Below are positions 18,219 to 26,565 of a stretch of DNA of 64,000 nucleotides, piece after piece. This stretch comes from Ignavibacteria bacterium. Its GTDB lineage: Bacteria; Bacteroidota; Ignavibacteria; Tepidaquicellales; Tepidaquicellaceae. The translations under genes and the position numbers were made by a program. Below the pieces are notes generated by a model. That model worked only from the letters and a program-made list of their open reading frames with translations, was not told the origin of the DNA and ran no database searches. The DNA lies in contig DATAJP010000001.1 of NCBI GenBank assembly GCA_036262055.1, positions 124,001 through 188,000 on the forward strand. Reading direction: 5' to 3'. Numbering within the stretch: the stretch's first letter is position 1; every line of letters starts with the position of its first letter.

Positions 18219-18728
18219 TTACCATTCGCCGGCGTATCGCAGAGATTCGCCGGTTGTTTCTTTGAGATAAAGAAATTTTATATTGTTAATCTGCCTGAAA
18301 TGCATGTAATCGTGTGCGAGCCAGTTTGAAAGAAACATATCTGCGCGAAGCGGTCCCCATTCTTTATGCTGATGTGCGTTTTGCCAATTGGGGTTTTGCA
18401 AAGTACGAAGCCATTCGATTGAATATTTTCTTTCACCTAAAAATTTTTCAACCATTTCATTGTAATCCTTTTCAATATAGTTTCTGCTTTTCACCCAGCC
18501 TGTCGGGTCAATGGGTGCAAGTTCGCGTTCAGGAGTTTCGAGTGTATGTTTAACACGGGTACGAAAATCATATAATTCTTCATCATATAAGTGGCATATG
18601 ATTTCAAGCAAACACCATTTATCGGCAGCAGAACGCCACATGTATTGTTCTTTTGTTAATCCTTTAAGCATTCCTTCAAATACAAAATAGTTTTGTGAAA
18701 GATTTTCTATAATAAAGGTATGGTTCAT
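18219..18728 (-). CDS. DinB/YfiT-like metal-binding protein
   Basis: The 169-residue four-helix-bundle protein has candidate metal ligands spread over three helices: WCLLEIICHLYDEE (His near 46), and a late LAHDYMHFRQI with His at two positions. Such DinB-superfamily proteins bind a divalent metal and often act as thiol-dependent transferases or detoxification enzymes. A second DinB-like gene lies at 19213-19737, but the two are only distantly alike. The stop is 3 bases from the downstream GNAT start. Confidence 0.8.
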   Translation of the reverse strand: MNHTFIIENLSQNYFVFEGMLKGLTKEQYMWRSAADKWCLLEIICHLYDEELYDFRTRVKHTLETPERELAPIDPTGWVKSRNYIEKDYNEMVEKFLGERKYSIEWLRTLQNPNWQNAHQHKEWGPLRADMFLSNWLAHDYMHFRQINNIKFLYLKETTGESLRYAGEW

Positions 18729-18811
18729 CTTAATATGTTTTATCTCAAATTAAATTTAAGTAAAATTAGTTCGGATTTCAGCACTAAATTTTAAAAATTA
18801 AATCCAAAGTT

Positions 18812-19210
18812 ATGAACTGGAAAACTATTTTTTCACTTTCATTATTTGGTTTTTTAATGGGCATTGCATCGATTTTCGGTTATACGAAAGGAATCGAATG
18901 GATTCTCTGGACAGTTATTGCAATCATAAGCGCAGTTGTGATAAACAAATCAGGAGGAAAATTATTTTTAAACAGCTTGCTTACAGGAATAGGCATGGCA
19001 ATTATCAACTCGATAATTCAGGCGGCATTCATTGATATGTACAAACAAAATAATCCTGAGACAACACAACAAGTGCAAGATGGAGCTCTTGAATTTACTG
19101 TCGGGCTCGTTCTTCTGATGGGAATTCCGATAGGCATAGTGTATGGATTGTTTATAGCTTTGGTTGTGTGGATTTTCTCGAAGTTCATGAGAAAACCTGA
19201 AATGGCTTAA
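18812..19210 (+). CDS. Small integral membrane protein of unknown function
   Basis: The 132-residue protein has about four transmembrane segments: near residues 6-22, 29-45 (ILWTVIAIISAVVINKSGG), 51-72 and 99-124. A short polar loop (MYKQNNPETTQQVQDGA) lies between the third and fourth. It resembles small membrane proteins often annotated as DUF4199-like, but I cannot confirm the family. It lies between divergent/convergent DinB-like genes and has no obvious partner. Confidence 0.6.
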   Translation: MNWKTIFSLSLFGFLMGIASIFGYTKGIEWILWTVIAIISAVVINKSGGKLFLNSLLTGIGMAIINSIIQAAFIDMYKQNNPETTQQVQDGALEFTVGLVLLMGIPIGIVYGLFIALVVWIFSKFMRKPEMA

Positions 19211-19212
19211 AT

Positions 19213-19737
19213 TTACTTCTGTAATATCGGCAGATACTCAGCCCAGGGACCGACAGCATCTTTGTATTGTTTGCACATTACTCTTGCGATTTGCGCAATG
19301 TGCGAAAGGTCGTGGATAGTCCACGTTGAAAGTAGCTGGCTAAGTGTTACATTTCCGAACTTTGGATGAATTCCTGTTTTATCTAAATCTGCTTTGGTTA
19401 AGTTAAAAGATTTTAAGATTCTTAAATTTTCCTCACGCGCTTTTTTAAACTCAACGAGTAATTGATTCATTGTCTTACCTTTGCTTTCCTCAAACTGCGC
19501 AAAGCGGTCGAATGGCTTAAATTCTTTTTCATCCGAATTACTTAAAATAATTTTTGTCCGCGCAATCCAGTCTGTTTGCTCACCGTGCAATAAATGTCCG
19601 ACAATATCATATGGACTCCAGGTTTCAGGCCCTTCGTTGTTCGTTGTCCATTCATCGGAAAGGTCTTTGAGCATAAGCTCAAGTATGCCGGGAGTGCGTT
19701 CAAGAAGTTCGAAAGATTTTTCGAGTGAGAAATTCAA
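19213..19737 (-). CDS. DinB-family protein
   Basis: The 174-residue protein has the DinB four-helix pattern. It includes the early PETWSPYDIVGHLLHGEQTD, with the first metal-ligand His in GHLLH, and the late WTIHDLSHIAQIARVM with two further His. The spacing fits a His3 metal site. The exact reaction is unknown; members are thiol S-transferases or stress-induced hydrolases. It ends 2 bases from the convergent membrane-protein stop. Confidence 0.85.
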   Translation of the reverse strand: MNFSLEKSFELLERTPGILELMLKDLSDEWTTNNEGPETWSPYDIVGHLLHGEQTDWIARTKIILSNSDEKEFKPFDRFAQFEESKGKTMNQLLVEFKKAREENLRILKSFNLTKADLDKTGIHPKFGNVTLSQLLSTWTIHDLSHIAQIARVMCKQYKDAVGPWAEYLPILQK

Positions 19738-19770
19738 TTGAAAAAATTATTTGAAATGAATTATAAAAGC

Positions 19771-21462
19771 TTACCTGTTTCTTGAAAATTTATTTTTCTT
19801 GAAAGATTTTTTATCGCCTCTTTTCTTATCTCTATTTCCATCTCGGTTTCTGTTTCTATCCCAGTCTTTATCTCCTCTATCTCTACCTTTTTCTCTGTTA
19901 TCAATATCTCTGCTGCTAATTACAATGTTGCTTCTATCTTTATCCCGGTCTCTATCTCTATCTCTATCTCTTCCTCTGTCTTTATTTCCATCTCTGTTTC
20001 TATTCCTATCTCTGTCTCTATCCCCATCTCTGCCGCCTCTTTTTTTATCATTTCTGTCAAAGCCGCGGTTTTCAAATCTTTTCTTATCAGATCTTTTTTT
20101 ATCGGCAAAAGGTGATTCGGGTTCTTTTGAAAATTCAGGAACCGGACGTTCATCTTCAGTAGCAAGTCTTAGTAATGCGGCAGCCAATTCGGTGAGTGTA
20201 ATATCTTCCGTCAGCATACCTTCAATTTTTCTCACATATCCTGAAAGTTCATTTGAATTAATAATCGTATTCAATTTTTCAATGGTCTTATTCATTCTTG
20301 CTTCTTCTACATCTGTGGCGGTCGGAACCGTCATTCGCACCATTTTAGCATTGGTATATCGTTTAATATCCTTCAGCTTGAAAATTTCTTTAGCGGTTAC
20401 AAAACTGAATGCAATTCCTTTTCTTCCGGCTCTGCCTGTCCGGCCGATCCTGTGAACGTAATATTCTTCATCCTGCGGGAAATCATAATTAAAAACTGCA
20501 TCTATGTCATCAACATCAAGTCCTCTTGCGGCAACGTCAGTTGCAACAAGTATATCAAGATTGCCTGAACGGAATTTTTTCATTACCTGGTCGCGCTGCT
20601 GCTGACGCAAATCACCGTGAAGAGCATCGGCAAGAAATCCGCGCGCATTGAGGTGCTCAACAAGATTATCGACAGCACGTTTTGTATTGCAGAAAATTAA
20701 AGAAAGTTTAAATTGATTTATATCAAGAAGAATCGCAAGTAAATCGAGTTTTTCGCGTTCACGTATTTCAAAATAAAATTGTTCAATACCCGGAACGGTA
20801 ATTTCTTTATGCTGAATTTTTACTTCAACGGGATTGTTCTGAAATTTTTTTGTAAGCTTCAAAATCGGGGGCGGCATTGTAGCTGAAAACAATACTGTTT
20901 GTCTTTCCTTCGGAACTTCGGTGAGAATTTCCTCAATGGCTTCTCTGAATCCCATGTTAAGCATTTCATCTGCTTCATCGAGAACAACAATCCTGACACC
21001 GTCGAGCTTTAATGTCCCGCGGTCAATATGGTCCTGAACTCTGCCGGGAGTTCCGACAACAATGTTCACACCTGATTTTAATGCTTTTATTTGTCTTTCA
21101 ATAGACTGCCCGCCATATATGGAAAGCAAACGAATGTCTTTTTTATATTTGCTGAGATGCGCAAGGTCTTCAGTAACCTGAATTGCAAGCTCGCGGGTCG
21201 GACATAAAATTATTGCCTGCACGATTCGAGCATGAGTATCGATTGTTTCGATTAATGGAATTCCGAAAGCTGCTGTCTTTCCTGTGCCGGTTTGCGCCTG
21301 TCCAAGAATATCCTTTCCTTCAAGCAGAATGGGTATTGCCTGTGCTTGAATGGGCGTCGGTGTTTCATATCCGAGTTCCGTTATGGCTTTAAGAATAATG
21401 GGTGAGATATTGAGATCACTAAAAAGTGAAATCTCATTTTTACTGCTGTTTGATTTGTTCAT
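19771..21462 (-). CDS. DEAD-box RNA helicase with RD-rich disordered tail
   Basis: The 563-residue helicase has all DEAD-box motifs: the Q motif near residue 33 (ETPTPIQAQAIP), motif I (AQTGTGKTA), Ia (PTRELAIQ), Ib (TPGRVQDH) and II (LDEADEML). SAT (motif III), IV (LIFCNTKR), V (ATDVAARGLDVDD) and VI (HRIGRTGRAGRKG) follow. A helical CsdA/DeaD-like spacer covers residues 370 to about 450. From about 455 the protein becomes a low-complexity tail of RD, DRDRNRNRDGN and KRGDKKS repeats. The tail takes the place of a DbpA-type RNA-binding domain and probably binds RNA non-specifically. The role is likely ribosome assembly or mRNA decay, often cold-induced. The tail's DNA is a slippage-prone hexanucleotide repeat. 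Confidence 0.95.
   Translation of the reverse strand: MNKSNSSKNEISLFSDLNISPIILKAITELGYETPTPIQAQAIPILLEGKDILGQAQTGTGKTAAFGIPLIETIDTHARIVQAIILCPTRELAIQVTEDLAHLSKYKKDIRLLSIYGGQSIERQIKALKSGVNIVVGTPGRVQDHIDRGTLKLDGVRIVVLDEADEMLNMGFREAIEEILTEVPKERQTVLFSATMPPPILKLTKKFQNNPVEVKIQHKEITVPGIEQFYFEIREREKLDLLAILLDINQFKLSLIFCNTKRAVDNLVEHLNARGFLADALHGDLRQQQRDQVMKKFRSGNLDILVATDVAARGLDVDDIDAVFNYDFPQDEEYYVHRIGRTGRAGRKGIAFSFVTAKEIFKLKDIKRYTNAKMVRMTVPTATDVEEARMNKTIEKLNTIINSNELSGYVRKIEGMLTEDITLTELAAALLRLATEDERPVPEFSKEPESPFADKKRSDKKRFENRGFDRNDKKRGGRDGDRDRDRNRNRDGNKDRGRDRDRDRDRDKDRSNIVISSRDIDNREKGRDRGDKDWDRNRNRDGNRDKKRGDKKSFKKNKFSRNR
19925..20035 (-). repeat. Imperfect hexanucleotide repeat coding an RD-rich tail
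   Basis: On the coding (minus) strand the sequence is built of agagat/gacaga units, reading Arg-Asp again and again. On the plus strand it shows as tctctatctctatctct. Copy number is likely to vary between strains through replication slippage. Changes of whole units stay in frame. Confidence 0.7.
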
Positions 21463-21499
21463 TTATCATAAAATAGTTAATTAGCAACCAAGTTAATCG

Positions 21500-22363
21500 T
21501 CAAAAATAATTGGCTACGCTATTGAGAAAAACAATCAGATAAAAAATAAAGCCCGAAAGCATCATTAACCCGTCTAAATAAAGATAATACCAAAGTCCTG
21601 ATTTAGTCATAATGCTTTTTTTGAATGAAACCCATAGTAAAATTCCCGGCAAGCTTAATATTAGCAATTGAAAAAATGAGAGATTGAACTGATGTAAATA
21701 AATCAACGACATAAAAAATAAAATTAATGAGGCTATGAAAATATTATGAACTAAATTAATGTTTAATATAGTAATTGAGTTTTTTATCTGTGCCTTTTGG
21801 TCGGGTTCCCGGTCGCGAATATCAAAAAGAATGCAAACCGCATATATAAGAAAAAATCTGTTCAGTATAAAAACTATATTATTTGTTTGCCATGCAGCAC
21901 TTGAGATTATAAATGGAAGTACAGCAGTTATATAAGTCCATACTATGGAGAGGTATAAGGTTTTTTCAATGGCAATTTTTTGCAGATAGATGAAGGGCTT
22001 GTATGGCAGCTTAACAGCAGAATATAAAAACGTTATAATGGCGATTGAAACAATCCAGAACCAGTAATCCAGTAACTGAGTGAAAAAATAAATTGTCGCG
22101 ATGGTTCCGATAATGAAAAATGACAGCAAAAGTTTTTTGTTTTCGTGTGTCCATATCTGACGCTCAAAGCTGTTTTCAACATCGGAAAGGAGATACCAGT
22201 GGAAACTGTAGCTCATTATCGAAGCGGAAAAAATAAAGGAATAAAAATAACTCGTGAGGCGGAGTTCAAACAGAAAATCCGTTTGGAAGACCATCAGTAT
22301 AGCAGCAAAAGCAATAAATAAATTGCTGTAAACAAAATATTCTATTATTTCACGAAATTTCAT
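21500..22363 (-). CDS. UbiA-like integral membrane protein
   Basis: The 287-residue protein has about eight to nine transmembrane segments. A motif VCILFDIRDREPDQKAQIKN in the middle matches the second Asp-rich motif (DxxDxxxD-like) of UbiA prenyltransferases. The first motif is not clearly present; near residue 60 the sequence reads LLSDVENSFER instead of NDxxDxxxD. It may be a diverged UbiA relative without the usual activity. The start codon overlaps the stop of the upstream DUF72 gene by 4 bp, so they form an operon. Confidence 0.65.
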   Translation of the reverse strand: MKFREIIEYFVYSNLFIAFAAILMVFQTDFLFELRLTSYFYSFIFSASIMSYSFHWYLLSDVENSFERQIWTHENKKLLLSFFIIGTIATIYFFTQLLDYWFWIVSIAIITFLYSAVKLPYKPFIYLQKIAIEKTLYLSIVWTYITAVLPFIISSAAWQTNNIVFILNRFFLIYAVCILFDIRDREPDQKAQIKNSITILNINLVHNIFIASLILFFMSLIYLHQFNLSFFQLLILSLPGILLWVSFKKSIMTKSGLWYYLYLDGLMMLSGFIFYLIVFLNSVANYF

Positions 22364-23097
22364 ACGCTTAGGTTTTTGTTTACAACTTCGATAAGCTGTT
22401 TTGCGTTTTTTATTGCTGCGAGGTTCGATGTATTATTAAAATAAACATAGACTTCCTTCACAGATTCTGATTTTAAAATTTCTTCAGCGAATTTTTTGAG
22501 AACTTCTTTCGAATATTCAGATTTATATAGTTGAGGTGCGCCGTGAAATCTGTAATATAATGTTTGCGTATTTTGCATAATTTCATTTGGTAAAGTGGGA
22601 TGGTTTATGCCGCAGAAAACAACATTGCTCTGAGAAAGTTTTTGGCTGACAGTATCGTTCCACCATCCTTGATGTCTGAACTCAATTACATTTTTAAAAT
22701 CAGGATTTATATTTTTAATAATTAACTCCAATTTCTCTTCATTCAAATGTAAATTGGGTGGAAGCTGAAATAAAACGCAGCCTAATTTTTCTTTTAAACC
22801 TTCTTTAATAACCCTGTAAAATTTGCTAAGCAATTCTTTTGAATCGGAAAATTTGCTGTAATGCGTTATAGAGCGGGGAGCTTTAACTGAGAAAATAAAA
22901 TTCTCAGGACTTCTGTTATACCAGATCATTAGTGTTTTAAGCTCAGGAAATTTATAGAAAGTATTATTAAGCTCAAGGGTATTGAACTGCTGTGTATAAT
23001 ACTCAAACCACTTTGTTTTGGGCAGTTTTTCAGGGTAAAATTTGTTTTTCCATTCAAGATAATAAAATCCTGAGCAACCTATATACCATTTTTGCAT
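22360..23097 (-). CDS. DUF72 (YecE-like) protein
   Basis: The 245-residue protein has the clear features of DUF72: WYIGCSGFYYLEWKNKFYPE at the start, then FNTLELNNTFYKFP, FIFSVKAPRSITHYSKF, LGCVLFQLPPNL, VIEFRHQGWW and TLYYRFHGAPQLY. It ends with YVYFNNTSNLAAIKNAKQL. The fold is a TIM barrel with a conserved polar pocket. The function of the family is unknown. It is the first gene of a two-gene minus-strand operon. Confidence 0.93.
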   Translation of the reverse strand: MQKWYIGCSGFYYLEWKNKFYPEKLPKTKWFEYYTQQFNTLELNNTFYKFPELKTLMIWYNRSPENFIFSVKAPRSITHYSKFSDSKELLSKFYRVIKEGLKEKLGCVLFQLPPNLHLNEEKLELIIKNINPDFKNVIEFRHQGWWNDTVSQKLSQSNVVFCGINHPTLPNEIMQNTQTLYYRFHGAPQLYKSEYSKEVLKKFAEEILKSESVKEVYVYFNNTSNLAAIKNAKQLIEVVNKNLSV

Positions 23098-23163
23098 TAT
23101 ATGCTTAACCTGTGAATTATTATTTTCTTAAATTAGTTATATTACATATAAATTATAACAAAA

Positions 23164-23832
23164 ATGGAAGAGCATATAGTTCGTATTTTAGACAAGAAAA
23201 ACCTTACTCATAATGTTATTCGTTTTCGATATGAAAAACCTCAGGGTTATACATTCATTCCGGGACAGGCAACTGAAGTTACTGTAAATAAAGAAGGGTG
23301 GAAAGATAAAAGAAATCCATTCACTTTTACTTGCCTGACAACTGACCCTTTTCTTGAATTCAGCATTAAGATATATCCTGAGCACAAAGGCGTTACCAAT
23401 GAATTAAGCAAGCTTGAAATAGGCGATGAAATAATTCTGCACGATGTTTGGGGAGCGATTCAATATAAGGGAAAAGGTGTATTCATTGCAGGCGGAGCGG
23501 GTGTAACACCGTTTATCGCTATACTTCGTGACCTGAATGTTAAAGATGAAATCGAGGGGAATACATTATTGTTTGCAAATAAAACTTCCGATGATATTAT
23601 TTTGAAAGATGAATTTGAGAAAATGAAGGGACTTAATTTCATTAATATTCTTTCGGATGAAAAGAATTCTGAATATGACAACGGTCATATAACAGAAGAA
23701 TATTTGAAATCAAAGATTAATAATTTTAATCAAAAATTTTATGTATGCGGGCCTCCACCTATGGTTGAGGGTGTTACTAAATCTCTCAAAAACCTTGGTG
23801 CGGGAGAAAATGCGGTTGTTGTGGAGCTATAA
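23164..23832 (+). CDS. Ferredoxin/flavodoxin reductase-like FAD-NAD(P)H oxidoreductase
   Basis: The 222-residue FNR-superfamily protein has the FAD-binding segment RNPFTFT (near residue 58). The NAD(P)-binding GGAGVTPFIAILR (about 110) and the C-terminal CGPPPMVEGVTKSL follow. The ferredoxin-like 2Fe-2S domain of longer relatives is absent. It therefore probably passes electrons between NAD(P)H and a separate flavin or iron-sulfur partner. It is a single gene with a short A/T-rich leader. Confidence 0.9.
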   Translation: MEEHIVRILDKKNLTHNVIRFRYEKPQGYTFIPGQATEVTVNKEGWKDKRNPFTFTCLTTDPFLEFSIKIYPEHKGVTNELSKLEIGDEIILHDVWGAIQYKGKGVFIAGGAGVTPFIAILRDLNVKDEIEGNTLLFANKTSDDIILKDEFEKMKGLNFINILSDEKNSEYDNGHITEEYLKSKINNFNQKFYVCGPPPMVEGVTKSLKNLGAGENAVVVEL

Positions 23833-23893
23833 CAAACTGTATCATAATTTTTATATTATATTCTAATGTATTTAAGATTATTTTTGTTTCTAA

Positions 23894-24925
23894 TTGAATT
23901 TTAAAAAATACATATTAATTATTTTAACCGGGTGCTTGCTTTATTCCTGTTCTTCAAAGCCCACAGCGCAGAAACTGCCCGGGTCGGTGAGGAATACGCT
24001 CAATCTTTTGCAGGTTGACCCGCAGTTTGTGATGTATTTGAATTTTAAATCAATGCGGTCGACTGATTTCTGGAAAGAAAATGTTTCGGATTCAATACTT
24101 GCAACAGAGCAGACATTCGGGAATTTACTCCATACATTCAAACAGGTAACCGGGGCATCAATTTCTGAAAATCTTGATGAGCTTTATTATTCAAATTCGT
24201 GGGTGGGCGAGAATGCAATTGTCTTGCGGGGAGTTTTTGACCGCAACAAGCTTGATGAATACATAAAAACCGATTCGACATACAGCACGCGGACTTCTAC
24301 GGATGGAACGAAACTTTATCTGAATGAAAATAACCGATTATATTTTTTCTTTAAGGATGCTTTTACAATCTGCGCAAGTAATTATCTCAGCAAAGTAAAT
24401 GAAATGACAACAGTGAGAGATACGTCAAAGACCGGACTATCAACCAATGAGAATATGATGAGAGCCATTGACGGAATTATTTATAAGGAAAATATCTGGA
24501 TGGTTTCTACCGAGCCGACTTTCATAAGGGGAATTTTTCTTAATTTTTTCGGAAATCCTCCGAGCGCAGATTCACTTTCCGCTCAGACGGATTCTTCAGC
24601 TCTCAGCAACATAGAGGATATAAAAAATATGTACAAAAAAATCGGTTCGATTTCTTTTTCGGCAAAGATGGATGATAATTTATTGTTCTTGATTCAGGGT
24701 GACTGCGTTGATGCGCGCGCAGCGGCAAGTTTGAGGAATTATCTTGCAGCAGTTCTTGCGCTTTCCAAATTAAAATCAAATCCCGCTTCCGGTTCGGGCA
24801 GCAATGAAAATATTGTAGATAACATAAAGGTCAATGTTTACGATAAAACCGTTTTGCTTGAAATGAAAATTACATCGGAAAATATTAATTTGTTCAGAAG
24901 AAGCTTAAGAACGGGACAGCCATAG
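23894..24925 (+). CDS. Lipoprotein of unknown function
   Basis: The 343-residue protein begins at TTG 23894. The N-terminus (FKKYILIILTGCLLYSCSS) carries a lipobox with cleavage before Cys19 or so, so the protein is a lipoprotein. The mature domain starts with QVDPQFVMYLNFKSMRSTDF. It contains long amphipathic stretches, such as GSISFSAKMDDNLLFLIQGD and ARAAASLRNYLAAVLALSKL. This resembles the DUF3352/DUF4836-like lipoproteins that monitor 'model' values, but I do not assign a family. No partner gene is evident. Confidence 0.65.
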   Translation: MNFKKYILIILTGCLLYSCSSKPTAQKLPGSVRNTLNLLQVDPQFVMYLNFKSMRSTDFWKENVSDSILATEQTFGNLLHTFKQVTGASISENLDELYYSNSWVGENAIVLRGVFDRNKLDEYIKTDSTYSTRTSTDGTKLYLNENNRLYFFFKDAFTICASNYLSKVNEMTTVRDTSKTGLSTNENMMRAIDGIIYKENIWMVSTEPTFIRGIFLNFFGNPPSADSLSAQTDSSALSNIEDIKNMYKKIGSISFSAKMDDNLLFLIQGDCVDARAAASLRNYLAAVLALSKLKSNPASGSGSNENIVDNIKVNVYDKTVLLEMKITSENINLFRRSLRTGQP

Positions 24926-24933
24926 CTTTAAAA

Positions 24934-25245
24934 TTATTCTATCATTCTATAAATTACCCATTCCTGTGAGGCAGGAACAACAAAAGGAGCCAACTGTTCG
25001 CTGAATTTTTTGAACTGCGGCTGTTTCATATCATCTAGTGCTTTTTCGAAATCCGCAAGAGATTCGAATAAATACTCATCCACAATGCAGGAAGGAGTTT
25101 CACCAACATAGCCGGCAAACAAAGAATTTTTTGAAACTTTGAAATGCGATGAACGGAATTTTTCTGCTCCCCATGCCTTGATTACATCAAGAGCTTCTTT
25201 TTGCTTTCCAAAAATAATTTTAATTGACCAGACGCATTTATACAT
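24934..25245 (-). CDS. Small dimeric alpha/beta-barrel-like protein
   Basis: The 103-residue protein begins KCVWSIKIIFGKQKEALDVI. It contains CIVDEYLFESLADFEKALDD and ends VVPASQEWVIYRMIE. The beta-alpha-beta spacing is that of ferredoxin-like dimeric barrel proteins such as ABM/NIPSNAP families. No catalytic residue can be pointed out. It sits 9 bp from the stop of a GNAT gene, likely one transcript. Confidence 0.6.
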   Translation of the reverse strand: MYKCVWSIKIIFGKQKEALDVIKAWGAEKFRSSHFKVSKNSLFAGYVGETPSCIVDEYLFESLADFEKALDDMKQPQFKKFSEQLAPFVVPASQEWVIYRMIE

Positions 25246-25254
25246 AATATTTTT

Positions 25255-25785
25255 TTATTTAAAGTTATTATAAATTCTATATTCCAGCAAGTCCTGAATT
25301 CGACCTGCCATGTTTTTCATTTTGTATTCCCGGGAAACTTTTCCTCCAAGCATTTCAGGAATTTTTATGCTTGCGATATTTTCACGTTCGACTGAATATT
25401 TAATGTATATAAATTTTAGATTTTGTTTTGCCCAATTATAAATAGCTTCTATTGTTTCCTTGCCGTAAGCAAATCCATGCGCGCTTTGTTTAAGCCATAA
25501 ACCGGTTTCAGGGGTATCTGTATCTAAATCATGCAGTCCTGAACATCCGAGAAATTCATTGTTAGATTTTTTCAAGATTACCATTTGCAGATTATTTCCT
25601 GCTTCGATTCCTTTCCTCGACATTGCAATAAATCCTTCAGTCTCACTTATGTCATCATGCGCTTTCGGGTACATAAATTTTGCAACCTCCTGAGTGAAAG
25701 ATTTAAAAATATCCTGCTTGTATTTTTCGGACAGCGTAACTTGAATCAATCGTGGTGATTCGATGATGATGTTTTTTAAATCCAT
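25255..25785 (-). CDS. GNAT acetyltransferase, RimJ/RimL-like
   Basis: The 176-residue protein starts ESPRLIQVTLSEKYKQDIFK, as RimJ/RimL-type enzymes do (R-L-x-L-R-x). It contains EFLGCSGLHDLDTDTPETGL and YGKETIEAIYNWAKQNL, then a late VERENIASIKIPEMLGG, matching the N-acetyltransferase '_3' group that modifies protein N-termini or small molecules. The acceptor is unknown. It is followed closely by a small barrel-like gene. Confidence 0.85.
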   Translation of the reverse strand: MDLKNIIIESPRLIQVTLSEKYKQDIFKSFTQEVAKFMYPKAHDDISETEGFIAMSRKGIEAGNNLQMVILKKSNNEFLGCSGLHDLDTDTPETGLWLKQSAHGFAYGKETIEAIYNWAKQNLKFIYIKYSVERENIASIKIPEMLGGKVSREYKMKNMAGRIQDLLEYRIYNNFK

Positions 25786-25819
25786 CTCTAAACTTTATTC
25801 GGGGTCAACAAAATGCTAA

Positions 25820-25861
25820 TGGATTTCTGCGTGACCCAAAGGGTACACCGCAGGAATGACA
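25820..25861 (+). repeat. Family A palindrome with extended apical hairpin
   Basis: The outer arms are those of family A (tggatttctgcg and cgcaggaatgaca). The usual 4-base loop is replaced by about 16 bases (tgacccaaagggtaca) that form their own accc-aaa-gggt hairpin. The element as a whole remains a self-complementary structure. Confidence 0.7.
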
Positions 25862-25865
25862 AAAA

Positions 25866-26468
25866 CTAATTATTTCCCTCATACCATTCAATTGCTTTTT
25901 GTTCGGTTTCTTTGACCCAGCTGTCTTTTGCATCGTTATAGTCAAGCATATCACGATAATGTCTTTTTGAAATTTCTTTTTTTAGCTCGCAATATTCATA
26001 GCGAATGTCAGGATGAGTTCTCAAATAATCTCTGAATGCAATATGTCGCATCCAGTGATGAGTATTTTTTGTGATGCAATGAATATGTGTGAGCCGTTTG
26101 AAATCTTCGAGAGGAGGTCTATCTTCCTGCGATTCAACTATTTTTGATATTTCAAGATTTTTCGAAGGGTCAAAAGCTTCAACTTTAACAAAATATCTTC
26201 TATAAGGCATTTGGTCTTCATATAATTGATAATAAATATATCCTGCATTTGCATTTAACATGGGCTCGACAATTTTATCAAGGTCACCTTCATTATTAAG
26301 TCCGACGAGAATATCGATAATATTTTTCGCGCCAAGTCCCGGCACTGAAGTGCTTCCGATATGGTCAATAGACGGGGTGAAATTTTTCAATGCTTCAGCA
26401 ATTGTTTTTTGTTCGGCATTAAATCTATCTATCCATTCCGGATTGTAATCTGCAATAATAAACTTCAT
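25866..26468 (-). CDS. GrpB/UPF0157-family nucleotidyltransferase-like protein
   Basis: The 200-residue protein starts with IADYNPEWIDRFNAEQKTI and carries the family's core IDHIGSTSVPGLGAKNIIDI near residues 36-55. This resembles the GS-x9-D-x-D nucleotidyltransferase motif. It later has LTHIHCITKNTHHWMRHIAFRDYLR. GrpB proteins are widespread and are thought to be dephospho-CoA-kinase-associated or nucleotidyltransferase-fold proteins. Their reaction is not settled. It stands alone on the minus strand. Confidence 0.92.
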   Translation of the reverse strand: MKFIIADYNPEWIDRFNAEQKTIAEALKNFTPSIDHIGSTSVPGLGAKNIIDILVGLNNEGDLDKIVEPMLNANAGYIYYQLYEDQMPYRRYFVKVEAFDPSKNLEISKIVESQEDRPPLEDFKRLTHIHCITKNTHHWMRHIAFRDYLRTHPDIRYEYCELKKEISKRHYRDMLDYNDAKDSWVKETEQKAIEWYEGNN

Positions 26469-26565
26469 TTGTGCAATAAATAATTATAATATAATTTGTT
26501 AATTCAACAGGAATTATTTAATTTGGATTTATATTTTCAAAAGATAAATAACTTAATTTTTATAT

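Noticed and set aside
19799-20455. Long plus-strand frame opposite the helicase tail
   Set aside because: It is a Ser/Leu low-complexity shadow of the RD-rich repeat on the coding strand.
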